Made by a program: the position numbers and the translations under genes. A DNA stretch of 64,000 nucleotides from Phycisphaerales bacterium (lineage in GTDB: Bacteria; Planctomycetota; Phycisphaerae; Phycisphaerales; UBA1924), in contig JAIEUA010000003.1 in assembly GCA_019744815.1 (NCBI GenBank), forward strand, positions 124,001-188,000. Direction: 5' to 3'. The first letter of the stretch is position 1. Each line of letters starts with the position of its first letter. This document shows positions 41,359 to 50,887 of this stretch, piece by piece. Under the pieces are notes generated by a model. The model searched no databases. It had not been told where the DNA came from and worked only from the letters and a program-made list of their open reading frames with translations.

Positions 41359-42334
41359 TCAGTACACGACGCTGAGGCCGACCATGCCGATGACCTCGAA
41401 GTCCTTCTGGTTGGTGTTGAACTGGCGGGCGCCGTCGCCGAGGAAGAGGAAGCGGATGCCGGCGGAGGCGGTCCACTGGCCGTAGTTGCGGTTGATGGGA
41501 ATGGGGATGAGGACGCGGGTGCCGAACTCGAAGACGCCGAAGCCCTGGCCTGCGCCGGCGGCGTTCTCGTAGTAGTTGGAGAGGCCGAAGCCGGCGATGA
41601 CGGGGAAGTTGACGCGGACCTTCTCGACGACGGGCATGTCGAGGTCGAAGCCTGGGGTGAGGCCGAGCTCGAGGTAGGAGCCGCCGCCGAGGTTGGCGCC
41701 GTCGGAGCCGTTTTCGCCGACTTCCTAGACGAAGAGGACGCTGGGGTTGAGGGCCCACTTGCCCATCCATCCGGAGTCGTCGAGGGTGAAGGTGAAGTCG
41801 AGTTCGTTGATGGTGGAGAAGTTGTTGGCGGGGCTGATCATCGAGACGTAGGCGGTGCGGAAGGCGAAGATGTCGTACTTGAAGGTGATGCCGGCGGAGA
41901 GGTCGGACTCGAACCAGTTGCGGGCGGAGCCGGTGGCGGTGGAGCCGCGGGTGTCGCCGTGGAAGGAGTTCCAGGCGCCGATGTCGGCGACGAGCTTGAA
42001 CTTCTCGTGCTCGTAGAGGTCGATGGCGAGGTTGGCGGCGGGCTGGGCGATGAAGCCGCGGTCCTTGGACATGATGCCGCGGGAGAAGTACTTGGTGGGG
42101 AGGTCAAAGCCGAGGGTGAAGTGGAGCTTGCCGGTGTTGACGGGCTGCTCGCCTTCCTTCTTGGGGAGTTCGACGGGGGGGGGCGACGTTGGGCTGGGTG
42201 GCCGGGGTGGGGTTGCCGCCGATGGACTCGGGGGGCTCGCTCATCTCGACGTTGGCGAGCTGGGCTTGAGCGGCGCCGGCGAGGGCGACGAGTCCGAGAA
42301 GCGAGCCGGAGACGGAGCGAACGGATCCACGCAT
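41359..42334 (-). pseudogene. Exported, possibly outer-membrane beta-barrel protein gene with frameshift and in-frame TAG
   Basis: Start ATG 42334, signal peptide (MRGSVRSVSGSLLGLVALAGAAQA), then PESIGGNPTPATQPNVAPP where a run of nine C shifts the frame; one C fewer restores VELPKKEGEQPVNTGKLHF…[23 protein letters not shown] codon (~41725) then interrupts …[20 protein letters not shown], and the same frame continues with [18 protein letters not shown] to SVVY-stop at 41359. Alternating strands with aromatic ends suggest a beta-barrel. Two lesions favour a pseudogene; assembly errors or phase variation at the C-run are alternatives. Confidence 0.75.
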
Positions 42335-42561
42335 GACCACACCTCTTGAGCGACGCTGGTGTGGCACGGGGCGCGGAGTGCGCTGCAGGCCACGGCGAAC
42401 GCGGGGTGTGGATCGGTGCGTCGGGGCGAAACCCGAGGTCCTCATGCGGAAACGCTGCGAAGTTCCGGGTTTGCGGACCGGCGAGAACGGAATATCAATT
42501 GCAACTTGACGATCGGCGGCGCGGCGCGTGGACTGGACGATTGGGGACGAAATCGTCTCAA

Positions 42562-42870
42562 TTAGACAAGGATGTCGGGGATGGCGACGCGGAAGGGGAG
42601 AAGTTCAGCGCTCATAACGCCGCGGGTGACGCAGGGGTCGGCGGCGACGAGGGCGCGGGCGGCGGCTTCGTCCGCGGCTTGGAAGATCGCGATGCCGAGG
42701 GTGCGTTCGTCGCTGTTGGTGGTGCGTCCGGCGAGGGAGAGTGTGCCGTCGGCTTGGAGCTTGGTGAGATAGGCGAAGTGAGCGGCGATGGTCTCACGCT
42801 CGGCGTCGGTGGGGCCTTGGGTGAGCATCTCGAGTCGGGTGGCGCGGAGGATGAGGAGGAAGGAGGGCAT
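42562..42870 (-). CDS. YciI-like protein
   Basis: Small ferredoxin-like fold protein. MPSFLLILRATRLEMLTQGPTDAERETIAAHFAYL has the YciI start and the conserved His, then LQADGTLSLAGRT, GIAIFQAADEAAARALVAADPCV with the conserved DP, and a C-terminal AELLPF. 102 aa from ATG 42870. The function of the family is undefined in most cases. It is followed by the broken outer-membrane gene and preceded by a lipoprotein gene on the same strand. Confidence 0.85.
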   Translation of the reverse strand: MPSFLLILRATRLEMLTQGPTDAERETIAAHFAYLTKLQADGTLSLAGRTTNSDERTLGIAIFQAADEAAARALVAADPCVTRGVMSAELLPFRVAIPDILV

Positions 42871-42928
42871 GGGGAGGAAGTGGAGCAGTCGGGCAGGGGA
42901 GCAGTGGGACAGAGAAGCCAAAGCGAAG

Positions 42929-43315
42929 TTAGTTGGTGAGGCGCAGCGTGCCGTCGGAGTTGAAGGTGGAGGGGAGGGGTCGCTTCTGGTCGGTGGGGCC
43001 GAGGGGGATGTTCCACTCGATGGTGCCGTAGACCTCGTCGAGGATGTCGAAGGCGACGTCGCGTTGTTCTTTGGGAATGAAGCGTGTGGCGCCGAGGCCG
43101 ACGTTGGCGGCGGAGAGGGTGGCGCGGAGCTCGGAGAGATGGGAGAGTCTGGCCTGACGGTCGGCGGTTTCGGTGGCGACGACCTTGGTGCGTTCGGAGA
43201 GGAGGGAGGATTCGACCCGAGCGGACTTGGAGCGGAGCTGGTCGTAGCGAGAGGCGCAGCCGGTGAGGAGGAGCGTGAGGAGGAGGGAGAGAGTTGTGAT
43301 GGCGGAGCGGTTCAT
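42929..43315 (-). CDS. Small lipoprotein of unknown function
   Basis: Lipobox LLTGC (MNRSAITTLSLLLTLLLTGCAS), then a coiled-coil helix (LRSKSARVESSLLSERTKVVATETADRQARLSHLSELRATL) and a small C-terminal region with VYGTIEWNIPLG. 128 aa. Not recognised; periplasmic, membrane-anchored by acylation. An 8-bp tandem array lies just upstream of its start. Confidence 0.7.
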   Translation of the reverse strand: MNRSAITTLSLLLTLLLTGCASRYDQLRSKSARVESSLLSERTKVVATETADRQARLSHLSELRATLSAANVGLGATRFIPKEQRDVAFDILDEVYGTIEWNIPLGPTDQKRPLPSTFNSDGTLRLTN

Positions 43316-43331
43316 GATTTGAGCGTACCAG

Positions 43332-43395
43332 AGGGGAGCGGGGGAGCAGGAGAAGAGGAGAAGAGGAGAAAAGGAGAACAGGGGAATGGGGGGGC
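43332..43395. repeat. 8-bp tandem repeat array (AGGAGAAG type), 8 units
   Basis: Eight octamers in perfect register: AGGGGAGC, GGGGGAGC, AGGAGAAG, AGGAGAAG, AGGAGAAA, AGGAGAAC, AGGGGAAT, GGGGGGGC. Non-coding. Confidence 0.8.
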
Positions 43396-43569
43396 GGGCG
43401 CGTTGGTGGTGAGCGGGGTTGGGGAGGGAGAGCGTGTGGGATGTGAATCTGGGGGCGTGCGGCGCGAGAAGATGCGAATGCGGTGGGTTTTTCGCTGGTT
43501 GGCGCGTACCATTGCGTTCTGGTCCCGAACACGGGCCGGACGGGTGTAGTGGGGTGGAGGGGAATGCAG

Positions 43570-43642
43570 GAGGGCGTAGCTCAGTTGGTAGAGCAGCGGC
43601 CTTTTAAGCCGTAGGTCCAGGGTTCGAGTCCCTGCGCCCTCA
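43570..43642 (+). tRNA. tRNA-Lys (UUU)
   Basis: Full cloverleaf: acceptor GAGGGCG/CGCCCTC, D arm GCTC-AGTTGGTA-GAGC, anticodon stem GCGGC/GCCGT with loop CTTTTAA (anticodon TTT), T arm CAGGG-TTCGAGT-CCCTG, discriminator A. 73 nt. The 3' CCA is not encoded. Confidence 0.95.
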
Positions 43643-43674
43643 TTGAGAAGCGACCAACCCGGTCGCGGTCATGG

Positions 43675-46600
43675 ATGATCGGCCGCGAGAGCACCTCGCG
43701 ACGGCCGGGGAGAGTGCGGTTGCTCCACGCCTTGCATGCGATCTGGACGGTGGGCGAGAACGGTCCCGGCAGCGGGGGCGCTCGGGTTCTGCCGGCGCTG
43801 CACGTCTTTGGCGAGGACGCGACGAAGCTGGCGTCGGTGGCGGAGCAGGCGATCGGCGAGGAGATCGTCGATCACCCGTTCGCGCTGGATGTCGAAGCGA
43901 TCCGCGGTCGGTTGGGGAAGGCGGGCGAGGGCGCGGTGGTGTCGTCGGTGATCGTGCAGATCCCGGTGACGGGGAGCGGCGTGCTGCCGAGCTCGCACTT
44001 GGCGCGGGCGGTGGGGTATCGGGCGGACGGGGTGATGCGGCTGGCGAAGGTGCGGGTGCCGACGCTGGCGGTGGCGGCGGAGCATGCGCCGGCGGCGCTG
44101 GATGCGATGCTGGACGATTCGCCTCGGGCGGCCGCGGCGGAGAACGGCGGACGCACGCAGTTGGTGGGCGCGTCGGTGGTGTTCTTCGGGGCGGCGTCGC
44201 GGCTGGTGCGGAGCCTGCTGGCGGCGCAGCGGTTTGTGCCGATGATCGCGCAGGGCGGGGTGCTGAACCCGGCTTCGATGGCTCCGACGCCGGCGCCGAC
44301 GGATTTCAAGGGTGTGTGGCAGCCGTGGCTGAGTGATGAGAAGACGGCGGAGCGGGTGGCGACGCTGGTGCGGTCGATGCCGTCGATCGCGCGGGCGGTG
44401 GTGGACTCGTTCGGGCATCAGCCTTGGCCGATCGTGGAGGACTTTCTGTGGCGGGTGGTGGATGCGCAGTGCCGCGCGACCTTGACGCGTGAGGATTTTT
44501 ATTCGTCGGTGGCGGAGAAGGACGCGACGAAGGACTTGCACGTGGCGTGGCTGCAGGGCCTCTTGTCGCCGAGCGAGCAGGTGCCGGCGACGGCGACGCG
44601 GGGGCAGGAGCTGGCGCGTCGGGTTCGCCAATGGATCAGCGGGCTGGAGGAACGCGGCGCGAGCAGCGCGTGGCGATTGCTCCTGAAGATGAACGAGCCG
44701 CTGGTGGAGAACGATGAGGACGATGACGACGCGATGTGGTCGATCACGTTCCACCTGCAGAGCGTGGACAAGCCGGCGTTGATCGTGGACGCGGCGGACT
44801 TGTGGGCGTTGACGGGCGACTCGATGACGATCGAGGGGAAGCGGATCGATTCGCCGCAGGAGCTGTTGCTGGGCGAGCTCGGGCGGGCGAGCCGTATCTA
44901 TCAGAAGCTGGAGAAGGCGCTCGAGGATTCTGAGCCGGAGTCGCTGGAGCTGGGGACGCGGCAGGCGTACCAGTTTCTGCGCGAGTTCGCGACGATCTTG
45001 GCGGAGCAGGGGTTTGGGATTCAGACGCCGGACTGGTGGGATTCGCCGCTGGCGAAACTGGGCGTGCGGCTGCGGCTGGAGAGCGACACGCTGGAGAAGG
45101 TGATGGCGCCGGGCGGGGGCGCGGCGGGTGCGGCGAACTCGCCGCAGCTGGGGATGAGCGCCTTGGTGCGGTATCGCTGGGAGATCGCGCTGGGTGATGC
45201 GGCGTTGTCGCTGGCGGAGTTTGAGAAGCTGGCGGCGCGGAAGAGCCCATTGGTGCGGATGAATGGGCGGTGGGTGGAGGTGCGGCCCGAGGACGTGCAG
45301 AGCGCGATCAAGTTCGTGCGTGAGCACCCGGGCGGCGAGATGAAGGTGGGCGAGGCGCTGCGGATGGCGTACGCCAGCGACCCGCGCGAGACGGGCGTGC
45401 ACATCACGGGCCTGGAAGCGACGGGATGGGTGGCGGCCTTGATGAACGCCGAGGCGGCGACGCAGCAGCTCGAGATGATCCGTCCGCCGGAGCGGTTCCA
45501 CGGGACCTTGCGGCCATACCAGGTGCGGGGTGTGTCGTGGATGGCGTTCCTGGAGCGGATCGGCCTGGGTCTGTGCCTCGCGGACGACATGGGCCTGGGC
45601 AAGACGATTCAGTTGCTTGCCTTGATGGCGTTTGAGCGGGAGCAGATGCAGGCGGCGATGGCGAAGCTGCCCCCGGGGTCGGTGGTGCAGACGGTGAAGC
45701 CGACGCTGCTGGTGGTGCCGATGTCGGTGGTGGGCAACTGGCTGCACGAGACGAAGCGGTTCTGCCCGGAGTTGAAGGTTCTGACGCATCACGGCGCGGA
45801 CCGGCTCGACGAGGCGAAGTTTGTGGACGAGGCGCGGTCGAGCGACATGGTGATCACCACCTATTCGCTGGCGCACCGCGATCGGGAGCTCTTGACGCGC
45901 GTCGAGTGGGGGCGGGTGGTGCTGGACGAGGCGCAGTACATCAAGAACCCGGCGGCGAAGCAGAGCCAGGCGGTGCGGGCGATCACGGCGGAGCGGCGCG
46001 TGGCGCTGACGGGCACGCCGGTCGAGAACCGGCTGAGCGAGTTGTGGTCGATCATGGACTTCCTGAACCCGGGGTATCTGGGTTCGGCGGGGAGCTTCCG
46101 GACGCGGTTCAGCCTGGGCATTGAGCGGTATCGCGACAAGGCGAAGCTGGAGCAGTTGAAGGGGTTGGTGAGGCCGTTCATCTTGCGACGCTTGAAGAGC
46201 GATCCGACGGTGGTGGCGGACCTGCCGGAGAAGGTGGAGAGCAAGGAGTTCTGCCCGCTGACGAGCGAGCAGGCGACGCTGTACGAGCAGTGCGTGCAGC
46301 GGATGCTGGCGGAGGTGGAGCGGAGCGAGGGCATCCAGCGCCGCGGCCTGGTGCTGAGCGCGCTGATCAAGCTCAAACAGATCTGCAATCACCCGAGTCA
46401 GCTGTTGAAGGACTGGTCGGAGGGCGGGTTGACGCCGCCGAAGTTCGAGCGGAGCGGCAAGTGCATCCGGCTGCTGGAGATGCTGGAGGAAGTGCTGGCG
46501 GAGGGCGATCAGGCGCTGGTGTTCACGCAGTTCCGGCAGATGGGCAACATCTTGATGTCGCTCCTGCGGCACCATCTCGATCGCGACGTGATCTTCCTGC

Positions 46601-47001
46601 ACGGCGGCAGCACGCAGAAGGAACGCGTCGACATGGTCGAGCGGTTCCAGAAGGGCGACGGGCGGCACCCGATTCTGTTGATCAGCCTGAAGGCCGGCGG
46701 CGTCGGTTTGAACCTGACCGCGGCGAGCCATGTGTTCCACTTCGACCGCTGGTGGAACCCGGCGGTGGAGAACCAGGCGACGGACCGCGCGTACCGCATC
46801 GGCCAGACGCGGACGGTGCAGGTGCACAAGTTCGTGGTGCGGGGCACGCTGGAAGAGCGGATCGACCAGATGATCGAGCAGAAGACGGAGCTGGCGGAGA
46901 ACATCATCGGCTCGGGCGAGCGGTGGTTGACGGAGCTGGACACGTCGCAGCTGCGTGAGCTGCTGACGCTGCGGAACGATGCGATTGCGGATGAGGTGTG
47001 A
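43675..47001 (+). CDS. Snf2-family DEAD/DEAH-type helicase
   Basis: Swi2/Snf2 ATPase. Residues 1-~600 hold an SNF2-associated helical region (RYRWEIALGDAALSLAEFEKLAARKSPLVRMNGRWVEV). Then FHGTLRPYQVRGVSWMAFL (~605), Walker A LADDMGLGKTIQ, LLVVPMSVVGNWLHET, DEAH-box variant VVLDEAQYIKNP, ALTGTPVENRLSELWS, and the C-terminal lobe VFTQFRQMGNILM, LISLKAGGVGLNLTAASHVFHFDRWWNPAVENQATDRAYRIGQTR. 1108 aa. The SWIM gene overlaps its stop (ATGA), a frequent bacterial pairing. It begins 33 nt after the tRNA. Confidence 0.93.
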   Translation: MIGRESTSRRPGRVRLLHALHAIWTVGENGPGSGGARVLPALHVFGEDATKLASVAEQAIGEEIVDHPFALDVEAIRGRLGKAGEGAVVSSVIVQIPVTGSGVLPSSHLARAVGYRADGVMRLAKVRVPTLAVAAEHAPAALDAMLDDSPRAAAAENGGRTQLVGASVVFFGAASRLVRSLLAAQRFVPMIAQGGVLNPASMAPTPAPTDFKGVWQPWLSDEKTAERVATLVRSMPSIARAVVDSFGHQPWPIVEDFLWRVVDAQCRATLTREDFYSSVAEKDATKDLHVAWLQGLLSPSEQVPATATRGQELARRVRQWISGLEERGASSAWRLLLKMNEPLVENDEDDDDAMWSITFHLQSVDKPALIVDAADLWALTGDSMTIEGKRIDSPQELLLGELGRASRIYQKLEKALEDSEPESLELGTRQAYQFLREFATILAEQGFGIQTPDWWDSPLAKLGVRLRLESDTLEKVMAPGGGAAGAANSPQLGMSALVRYRWEIALGDAALSLAEFEKLAARKSPLVRMNGRWVEVRPEDVQSAIKFVREHPGGEMKVGEALRMAYASDPRETGVHITGLEATGWVAALMNAEAATQQLEMIRPPERFHGTLRPYQVRGVSWMAFLERIGLGLCLADDMGLGKTIQLLALMAFEREQMQAAMAKLPPGSVVQTVKPTLLVVPMSVVGNWLHETKRFCPELKVLTHHGADRLDEAKFVDEARSSDMVITTYSLAHRDRELLTRVEWGRVVLDEAQYIKNPAAKQSQAVRAITAERRVALTGTPVENRLSELWSIMDFLNPGYLGSAGSFRTRFSLGIERYRDKAKLEQLKGLVRPFILRRLKSDPTVVADLPEKVESKEFCPLTSEQATLYEQCVQRMLAEVERSEGIQRRGLVLSALIKLKQICNHPSQLLKDWSEGGLTPPKFERSGKCIRLLEMLEEVLAEGDQALVFTQFRQMGNILMSLLRHHLDRDVIFLHGGSTQKERVDMVERFQKGDGRHPILLISLKAGGVGLNLTAASHVFHFDRWWNPAVENQATDRAYRIGQTRTVQVHKFVVRGTLEERIDQMIEQKTELAENIIGSGERWLTELDTSQLRELLTLRNDAIADEV

Positions 47002-48149
47002 TGAGCAGTTCATCGTTCAACCCGTTTGGATCGCGGAGCACGCCGGGGAACCCTGGTGCGGGTGGTGGTTCGGGTGGTGGCGCGGGCGCGCCGGGCGGTG
47101 GGGCGGCGGGGAATCCGACCGGTCCTGCGGCGGGGTCGGTGCCGGGTTCTGGAGTGGGGCAGCCGGGGGGGCCGCGGCCGGTGTATCTGCGGCCGGCGAA
47201 GCCGCTGCCTTTGAAGCCGCGGCGGGTGCGGGGCGGGGTGAAGATCTCGGCGGCGGAGCAGACGGACCTGTGGTCCAAGAGCTGGGCGGCGCAGCGGTGG
47301 GTGCGGCTGATCGAGCAGGGGGCGCCGGGGAAGCGGGCGGTGGAGGGGCTTGAGTACGCGGTCTTGGGGCAGACGAAGAGTTTGCATGTTGAGCCGGGGG
47401 CGCTGGTCGCGATGGTGCAGGGGCGGGCGGAGCGGGCCTACCAGACGAAGCTGACGCTGACGCCTCTGACGGCGGAGCAGTGGGACCGTGTGGTGGGCGT
47501 GATGACGGATCAGGCGGTGTACGCGGCGAAGCTGCTGGCCGGCGACCTGCCGACGAACATCGAAGATGTGTTCAGCCCGTTGGGGCTGAAGCTGTTTGTG
47601 ACCGAGCCTGCGGAGTTGACGTGTTCGTGCACGTGCGTGGAGTTCACGAGCGAGGCGCACGAACGGAAGGAGAAGGGGGAGACGGGGCCGCAGCCTTGGT
47701 GCAAGCACGCGGCGTGCGCGGTGTACTTGTTCGCGCAGCGGCTGAGCGGCGATCCGTTCCAGATGTTCAAGCTGCGGGGGTTGGACGGGGCGGAGTTGTT
47801 CGAGCGGCTGCGGCACAACCGGGCGGTGGCGAACGCGTCGAAGACGAATCCGTCGGTGTATGTGGGGCGGGTGCCGGGGGTGTCGGATGCGGCGCCGATG
47901 GCGCTGGAGGCGACGCGGGATTTCTGGGAGTTGCCGCCGGAGCTGGAGACGCTGGAGACGCCGATCGAGCCGCCGCCGGTGAGCCATCCGCTGCTGCGGC
48001 GGCTGGGGCCGAGTCCGTTGGCGGCGGCGGCGCCTGGGCGTGAGAGCTCGCCGCCGGCGACGTTCCCGCTGGTGGGGCTCTTGGCGTCGTGCTATGAGAT
48101 GATCAGTGAGACGGTGATCCGGGAGGAGCGGGGCGGGACGCAGGCGTGA
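47001..48149 (+). CDS. SWIM zinc-finger protein
   Basis: N-terminal ~55 residues Gly/Pro/Ala-rich and probably disordered, a middle domain (SKSWAAQRWVRLIEQGAPGKRAVEGLEYAVLGQT), then the SWIM Zn motif CxCxC…CxH in LTCSCTCVEF … WCKHAACAVYLFAQRLSGDPF, and a C-terminal tail. 382 aa from ATG 47001, overlapping the Snf2 stop by 1 nt (GTG 46998 possible). SWIM proteins adjacent to Snf2 helicases are common in bacteria; DNA or protein binding is inferred. Confidence 0.88.
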   Translation: MSSSSFNPFGSRSTPGNPGAGGGSGGGAGAPGGGAAGNPTGPAAGSVPGSGVGQPGGPRPVYLRPAKPLPLKPRRVRGGVKISAAEQTDLWSKSWAAQRWVRLIEQGAPGKRAVEGLEYAVLGQTKSLHVEPGALVAMVQGRAERAYQTKLTLTPLTAEQWDRVVGVMTDQAVYAAKLLAGDLPTNIEDVFSPLGLKLFVTEPAELTCSCTCVEFTSEAHERKEKGETGPQPWCKHAACAVYLFAQRLSGDPFQMFKLRGLDGAELFERLRHNRAVANASKTNPSVYVGRVPGVSDAAPMALEATRDFWELPPELETLETPIEPPPVSHPLLRRLGPSPLAAAAPGRESSPPATFPLVGLLASCYEMISETVIREERGGTQA

Positions 48150-48183
48150 GTCGAATTGGAGTCAGGCGTGCGTGAGGCGCGGG

Positions 48184-48663
48184 TCAGGCGCGGGTCGCGA
48201 AGATCTGCAGCCGGTGGCTCTGCAGCGTGAGGCCCCGTTGGCGGCAGGCGGCCTCGCAGAGGGCGTGGAGCTCGGGGATGTTGAGGGGCTCGCACTGGGC
48301 GTTGTCGGTGCGGACGAGCAGGTCGCGGGTGGTGGAGCCGAAGACGACCTGGTAGCGGCCGGCGTCGTCGTTGTCGAAGAGCAGGCGCTGGATGATGCCG
48401 GCCTGTTGCATGAGCTTCAGGGTGCGGTAGACGGTGGCCTTGGAGACGCGGAAGCCGGCGGCCTTCATGCTGGCGATGAGCTCGTCGGCGTGGAAGAGGG
48501 TGTCGGTGCGGAGAACCGAGTCGAGGATCTGGGCCCGCTCGAGGGTGTACTTGAGTCCCTCGGCCTTGAGGGTGCGGCGGAAGACGGCGCAGACGGGCTC
48601 GATGATGGTCGGCTCGGCGAGAGCGGTGCTGGCTTCGGTTTTCTCCGGGCGACGCTGCGGCAT
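48184..48663 (-). CDS. Fur-family regulator lacking canonical metal ligands
   Basis: Winged-helix part normal: LKYTLERAQILDSVLRTDTLFHADELIASMKAAGFRVSKATVYRTLKLMQQAGIIQRL. The dimerisation half replaces the HHHDHLIC..CG stretch with STTRDLLVRTDNAQC, so the regulatory His/Asp cluster and both Cys motifs are gone; only LQSHRLQIFA keeps a family His. 159 aa. It may sense something other than Fe/Zn/Mn or act constitutively. It is transcribed away from the GT-C gene; its targets are unknown. Confidence 0.85.
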   Translation of the reverse strand: MPQRRPEKTEASTALAEPTIIEPVCAVFRRTLKAEGLKYTLERAQILDSVLRTDTLFHADELIASMKAAGFRVSKATVYRTLKLMQQAGIIQRLLFDNDDAGRYQVVFGSTTRDLLVRTDNAQCEPLNIPELHALCEAACRQRGLTLQSHRLQIFATRA

Positions 48664-48781
48664 CGGATTATCCTACGGCGATCGGAGTGGTTTCGAGAGC
48701 GGCATGGGCGGGATGCCTGTGTCACTCAGGGCAGGACGCGGCGTGGAATCCGACGGAGCAACAACCTCGAGGCTGACACCC

Positions 48782-50887
48782 ATGCGGATCGCGGGGGTGT
48801 GGCTGGCGTTGGTGGCGGGGTTGGCGGTGGCGATCGGGTCGATCGGAGGGCCGCACGGGGCGGTGCAGGCGTTGGCCGCGCTCTTGTGGTGGATGTTTAC
48901 GGCGGGTTGGCCGGTGGTGGTGTACTTCGCGTCGTCGTATGGGTTGGGGCTGATCGTGCGACGCATCGTTCGCGGGGGCGGGGGGTTCCAGGCCCCGCTG
49001 ACGCTGTGTGTGGGGCTGTCGGTGCAGTTGACGATCGGGCACGCGATCAATTGCTTTGGGGGTGTGTTGCCAGGGTTGGCGTGGAACGTTGCGGCGCTGG
49101 TGCCGGCGGTGGTGGGGTTGGTGGTTGGGATCGCGGAGCTTCGCCGGGTGGTGAGCGAGCGCGGGGTTGCGGCGGAAGAGTCGCGTTCGTACTCGATACT
49201 GGTGTTGGCGGGGCTGGCGACGGCGATTGCGGCGGCGGTGATGGTGGTGGCGGCGTGTCAGCCGCCGGGGATCTTGTGGGCGAGTGAGTTCGGCGGGTTT
49301 GATGCGCTGAGTTACCACTTGCAGTTGCCGCAGGAGTGGCTGGCGGCGGGGCGGCTGGCGCCGGTGACGCACAATGTGTATTCGTTCTTGCCGTCGTATC
49401 TGGAGAGCGCGTTCCTGACGCTGCAGTTGTGGGCGTTTGTGCCGCGGACGAGCGGGGACGGGGTCGCGGGGATGCTGAGCGGGGAGGGAGCGCTGGCGTT
49501 GTCGTGCCAGATGCTGCATGTGGGGTGTGCGTTGGCGGCGGCGTGGGTGAGCGCGGCGGCGGCGCGGGCGGCGTGCGCGCGGGTGGTGGGTGAAGAAGGA
49601 ACTCTCGCGGGGCGTGTGGGCGGGTTGGTGGCGGGCGTGTTCGCGGTTGGGCTGCCCTGGGCGGTGGTGACGGGGTCGCTGGCGTACAACGAGATGGGGG
49701 TGAACGCGCTGTTCGCAGCGGCGATGCTGGTCGCGCTGGAGGCGCGGATGAGCGCGATGACGAAGGGGGTGCTCGCGGGGTGGCTGGTGGGTGTGGCGTG
49801 CGGGGTGAAGCCGACGGCGTTGTTCTTTGCGGCTCCGCCGGTGGGGTTGGTGCTGATCGCGGCTTCGCCGCGAGATGCCGTGCGGGTGATCGGCGGGGCG
49901 CTGGTGGGTGGTGCGGCGGCGATCGCGCCGTGGTTGCTTCGCAACTACATCGCGTGCGGGAACCCGGTGTTTCCGGCGTTGCACGCGGTCTTTGGCGAGG
50001 CGCACTGGACGGCGGAGCAGTTCGCGCGGTTTGCGGGGGCGCATCGGTTTGACGGTTCGTGGGTGGAACGATTGAAGCTGTTGGTGCTGGCGGATCCGAA
50101 CGATCCGGCGGGGCTTCGGCATCGGGGGCTGATGCACTCGCAGTGGAGCGTGTTCCCGTTTGTGGCGGGCGCGGCGATGCTGGTGTGCGGCATGTTCGCA
50201 GCGCGGCGGGGCGGCGACGGGCGGGGGCGGCTGGTGATCGCGGCGTTGCTGGTTGGGATTGTCGTGCAGGTGTTCGCGTGGCTGGCGTTCACGCATTTGC
50301 AGTCGCGGTTCTTGCTGCCGTTGGCGGTACCGGGGGCGGTGGTGATCGGGCTGGGCGTGGCGGTGCTGTCGCGGCGGTCGGTGGCGGCGGCGCGGCTGGT
50401 GGGTTCGGCGGCGCTGGTGATTGGGTTGTTCCAATCGATCCGGGCGTTGGATCATTTCTGGAGCGAGCGTGGGGGGCAGCCGAACGTGGGGTTGATGGTG
50501 GGGCCGCAGGGTTTGGTGCAGCGAGACTTGCGGGATGAGAAGCGGTCGGATGCGTTCCGACCGGGCGAGGTGGTGTACCTGCTGGGAGATTCGACGCCGC
50601 TGTATGTGCCGGGGCCGGTGGTGTATCACACGACGTGGGATACGCTGCGAGCGAATAGCGGCGGTGACGCGATCGCGGAGCTGGAAAACGAGCTGCGGCG
50701 GCGCGGCGTGACCGGGATTCTCGTGAATCCGATGGAGTTGAATCGGCTGAGCAAGACGGGCTGGTACGACCCGGCGGTGACGCCGGAGAGTGTGCGGGCG
50801 TGGGCGGAGCGGTCGATGAGGACGGTGCGGGTGCTGGAGACGGGGCAGGTTTTGCTGCGGTGGAAAGACGTGGAGGCGGCGCGGTGA
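48782..50887 (+). CDS. GT-C-type polytopic membrane glycosyltransferase
   Basis: About 13 hydrophobic segments. The luminal GT-C signature appears as SEFGGFDALSYHLQLPQEWLAAGRL (D…YH…P…GR), with LPSYLESAFL and later LLRNYIACGNPVFPALHAVFGEAHW, and a soluble C-terminal part (DAFRPGEVVYLLGDSTPLYV). 701 aa from ATG 48782; the track's 48434 start crosses the fur gene. The palindrome at 48978 lies in the loop IVRGGGGFQAPL. Acceptor and donor unknown; PMT/ArnT-like lipid-linked sugar transfer is inferred. Its stop overlaps the next gene (GTGA). Confidence 0.75.
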   Translation: MRIAGVWLALVAGLAVAIGSIGGPHGAVQALAALLWWMFTAGWPVVVYFASSYGLGLIVRRIVRGGGGFQAPLTLCVGLSVQLTIGHAINCFGGVLPGLAWNVAALVPAVVGLVVGIAELRRVVSERGVAAEESRSYSILVLAGLATAIAAAVMVVAACQPPGILWASEFGGFDALSYHLQLPQEWLAAGRLAPVTHNVYSFLPSYLESAFLTLQLWAFVPRTSGDGVAGMLSGEGALALSCQMLHVGCALAAAWVSAAAARAACARVVGEEGTLAGRVGGLVAGVFAVGLPWAVVTGSLAYNEMGVNALFAAAMLVALEARMSAMTKGVLAGWLVGVACGVKPTALFFAAPPVGLVLIAASPRDAVRVIGGALVGGAAAIAPWLLRNYIACGNPVFPALHAVFGEAHWTAEQFARFAGAHRFDGSWVERLKLLVLADPNDPAGLRHRGLMHSQWSVFPFVAGAAMLVCGMFAARRGGDGRGRLVIAALLVGIVVQVFAWLAFTHLQSRFLLPLAVPGAVVIGLGVAVLSRRSVAAARLVGSAALVIGLFQSIRALDHFWSERGGQPNVGLMVGPQGLVQRDLRDEKRSDAFRPGEVVYLLGDSTPLYVPGPVVYHTTWDTLRANSGGDAIAELENELRRRGVTGILVNPMELNRLSKTGWYDPAVTPESVRAWAERSMRTVRVLETGQVLLRWKDVEAAR
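48978..48998. repeat. Palindromic repeat (GGGGCCTTCCAGGCCCC type), copy 3, inside the GT-C gene
   Basis: 21 nt matching 22244-22264 with two substitutions (GG for CC at the centre-left). It encodes the loop GGGGFQAPL. Confidence 0.65.

Noticed and set aside
43669-47013. 1114-aa minus-strand ORF opposite the Snf2 gene
   Set aside because: Arg/His/Gln-rich shadow; the plus frame carries all Snf2 motifs.
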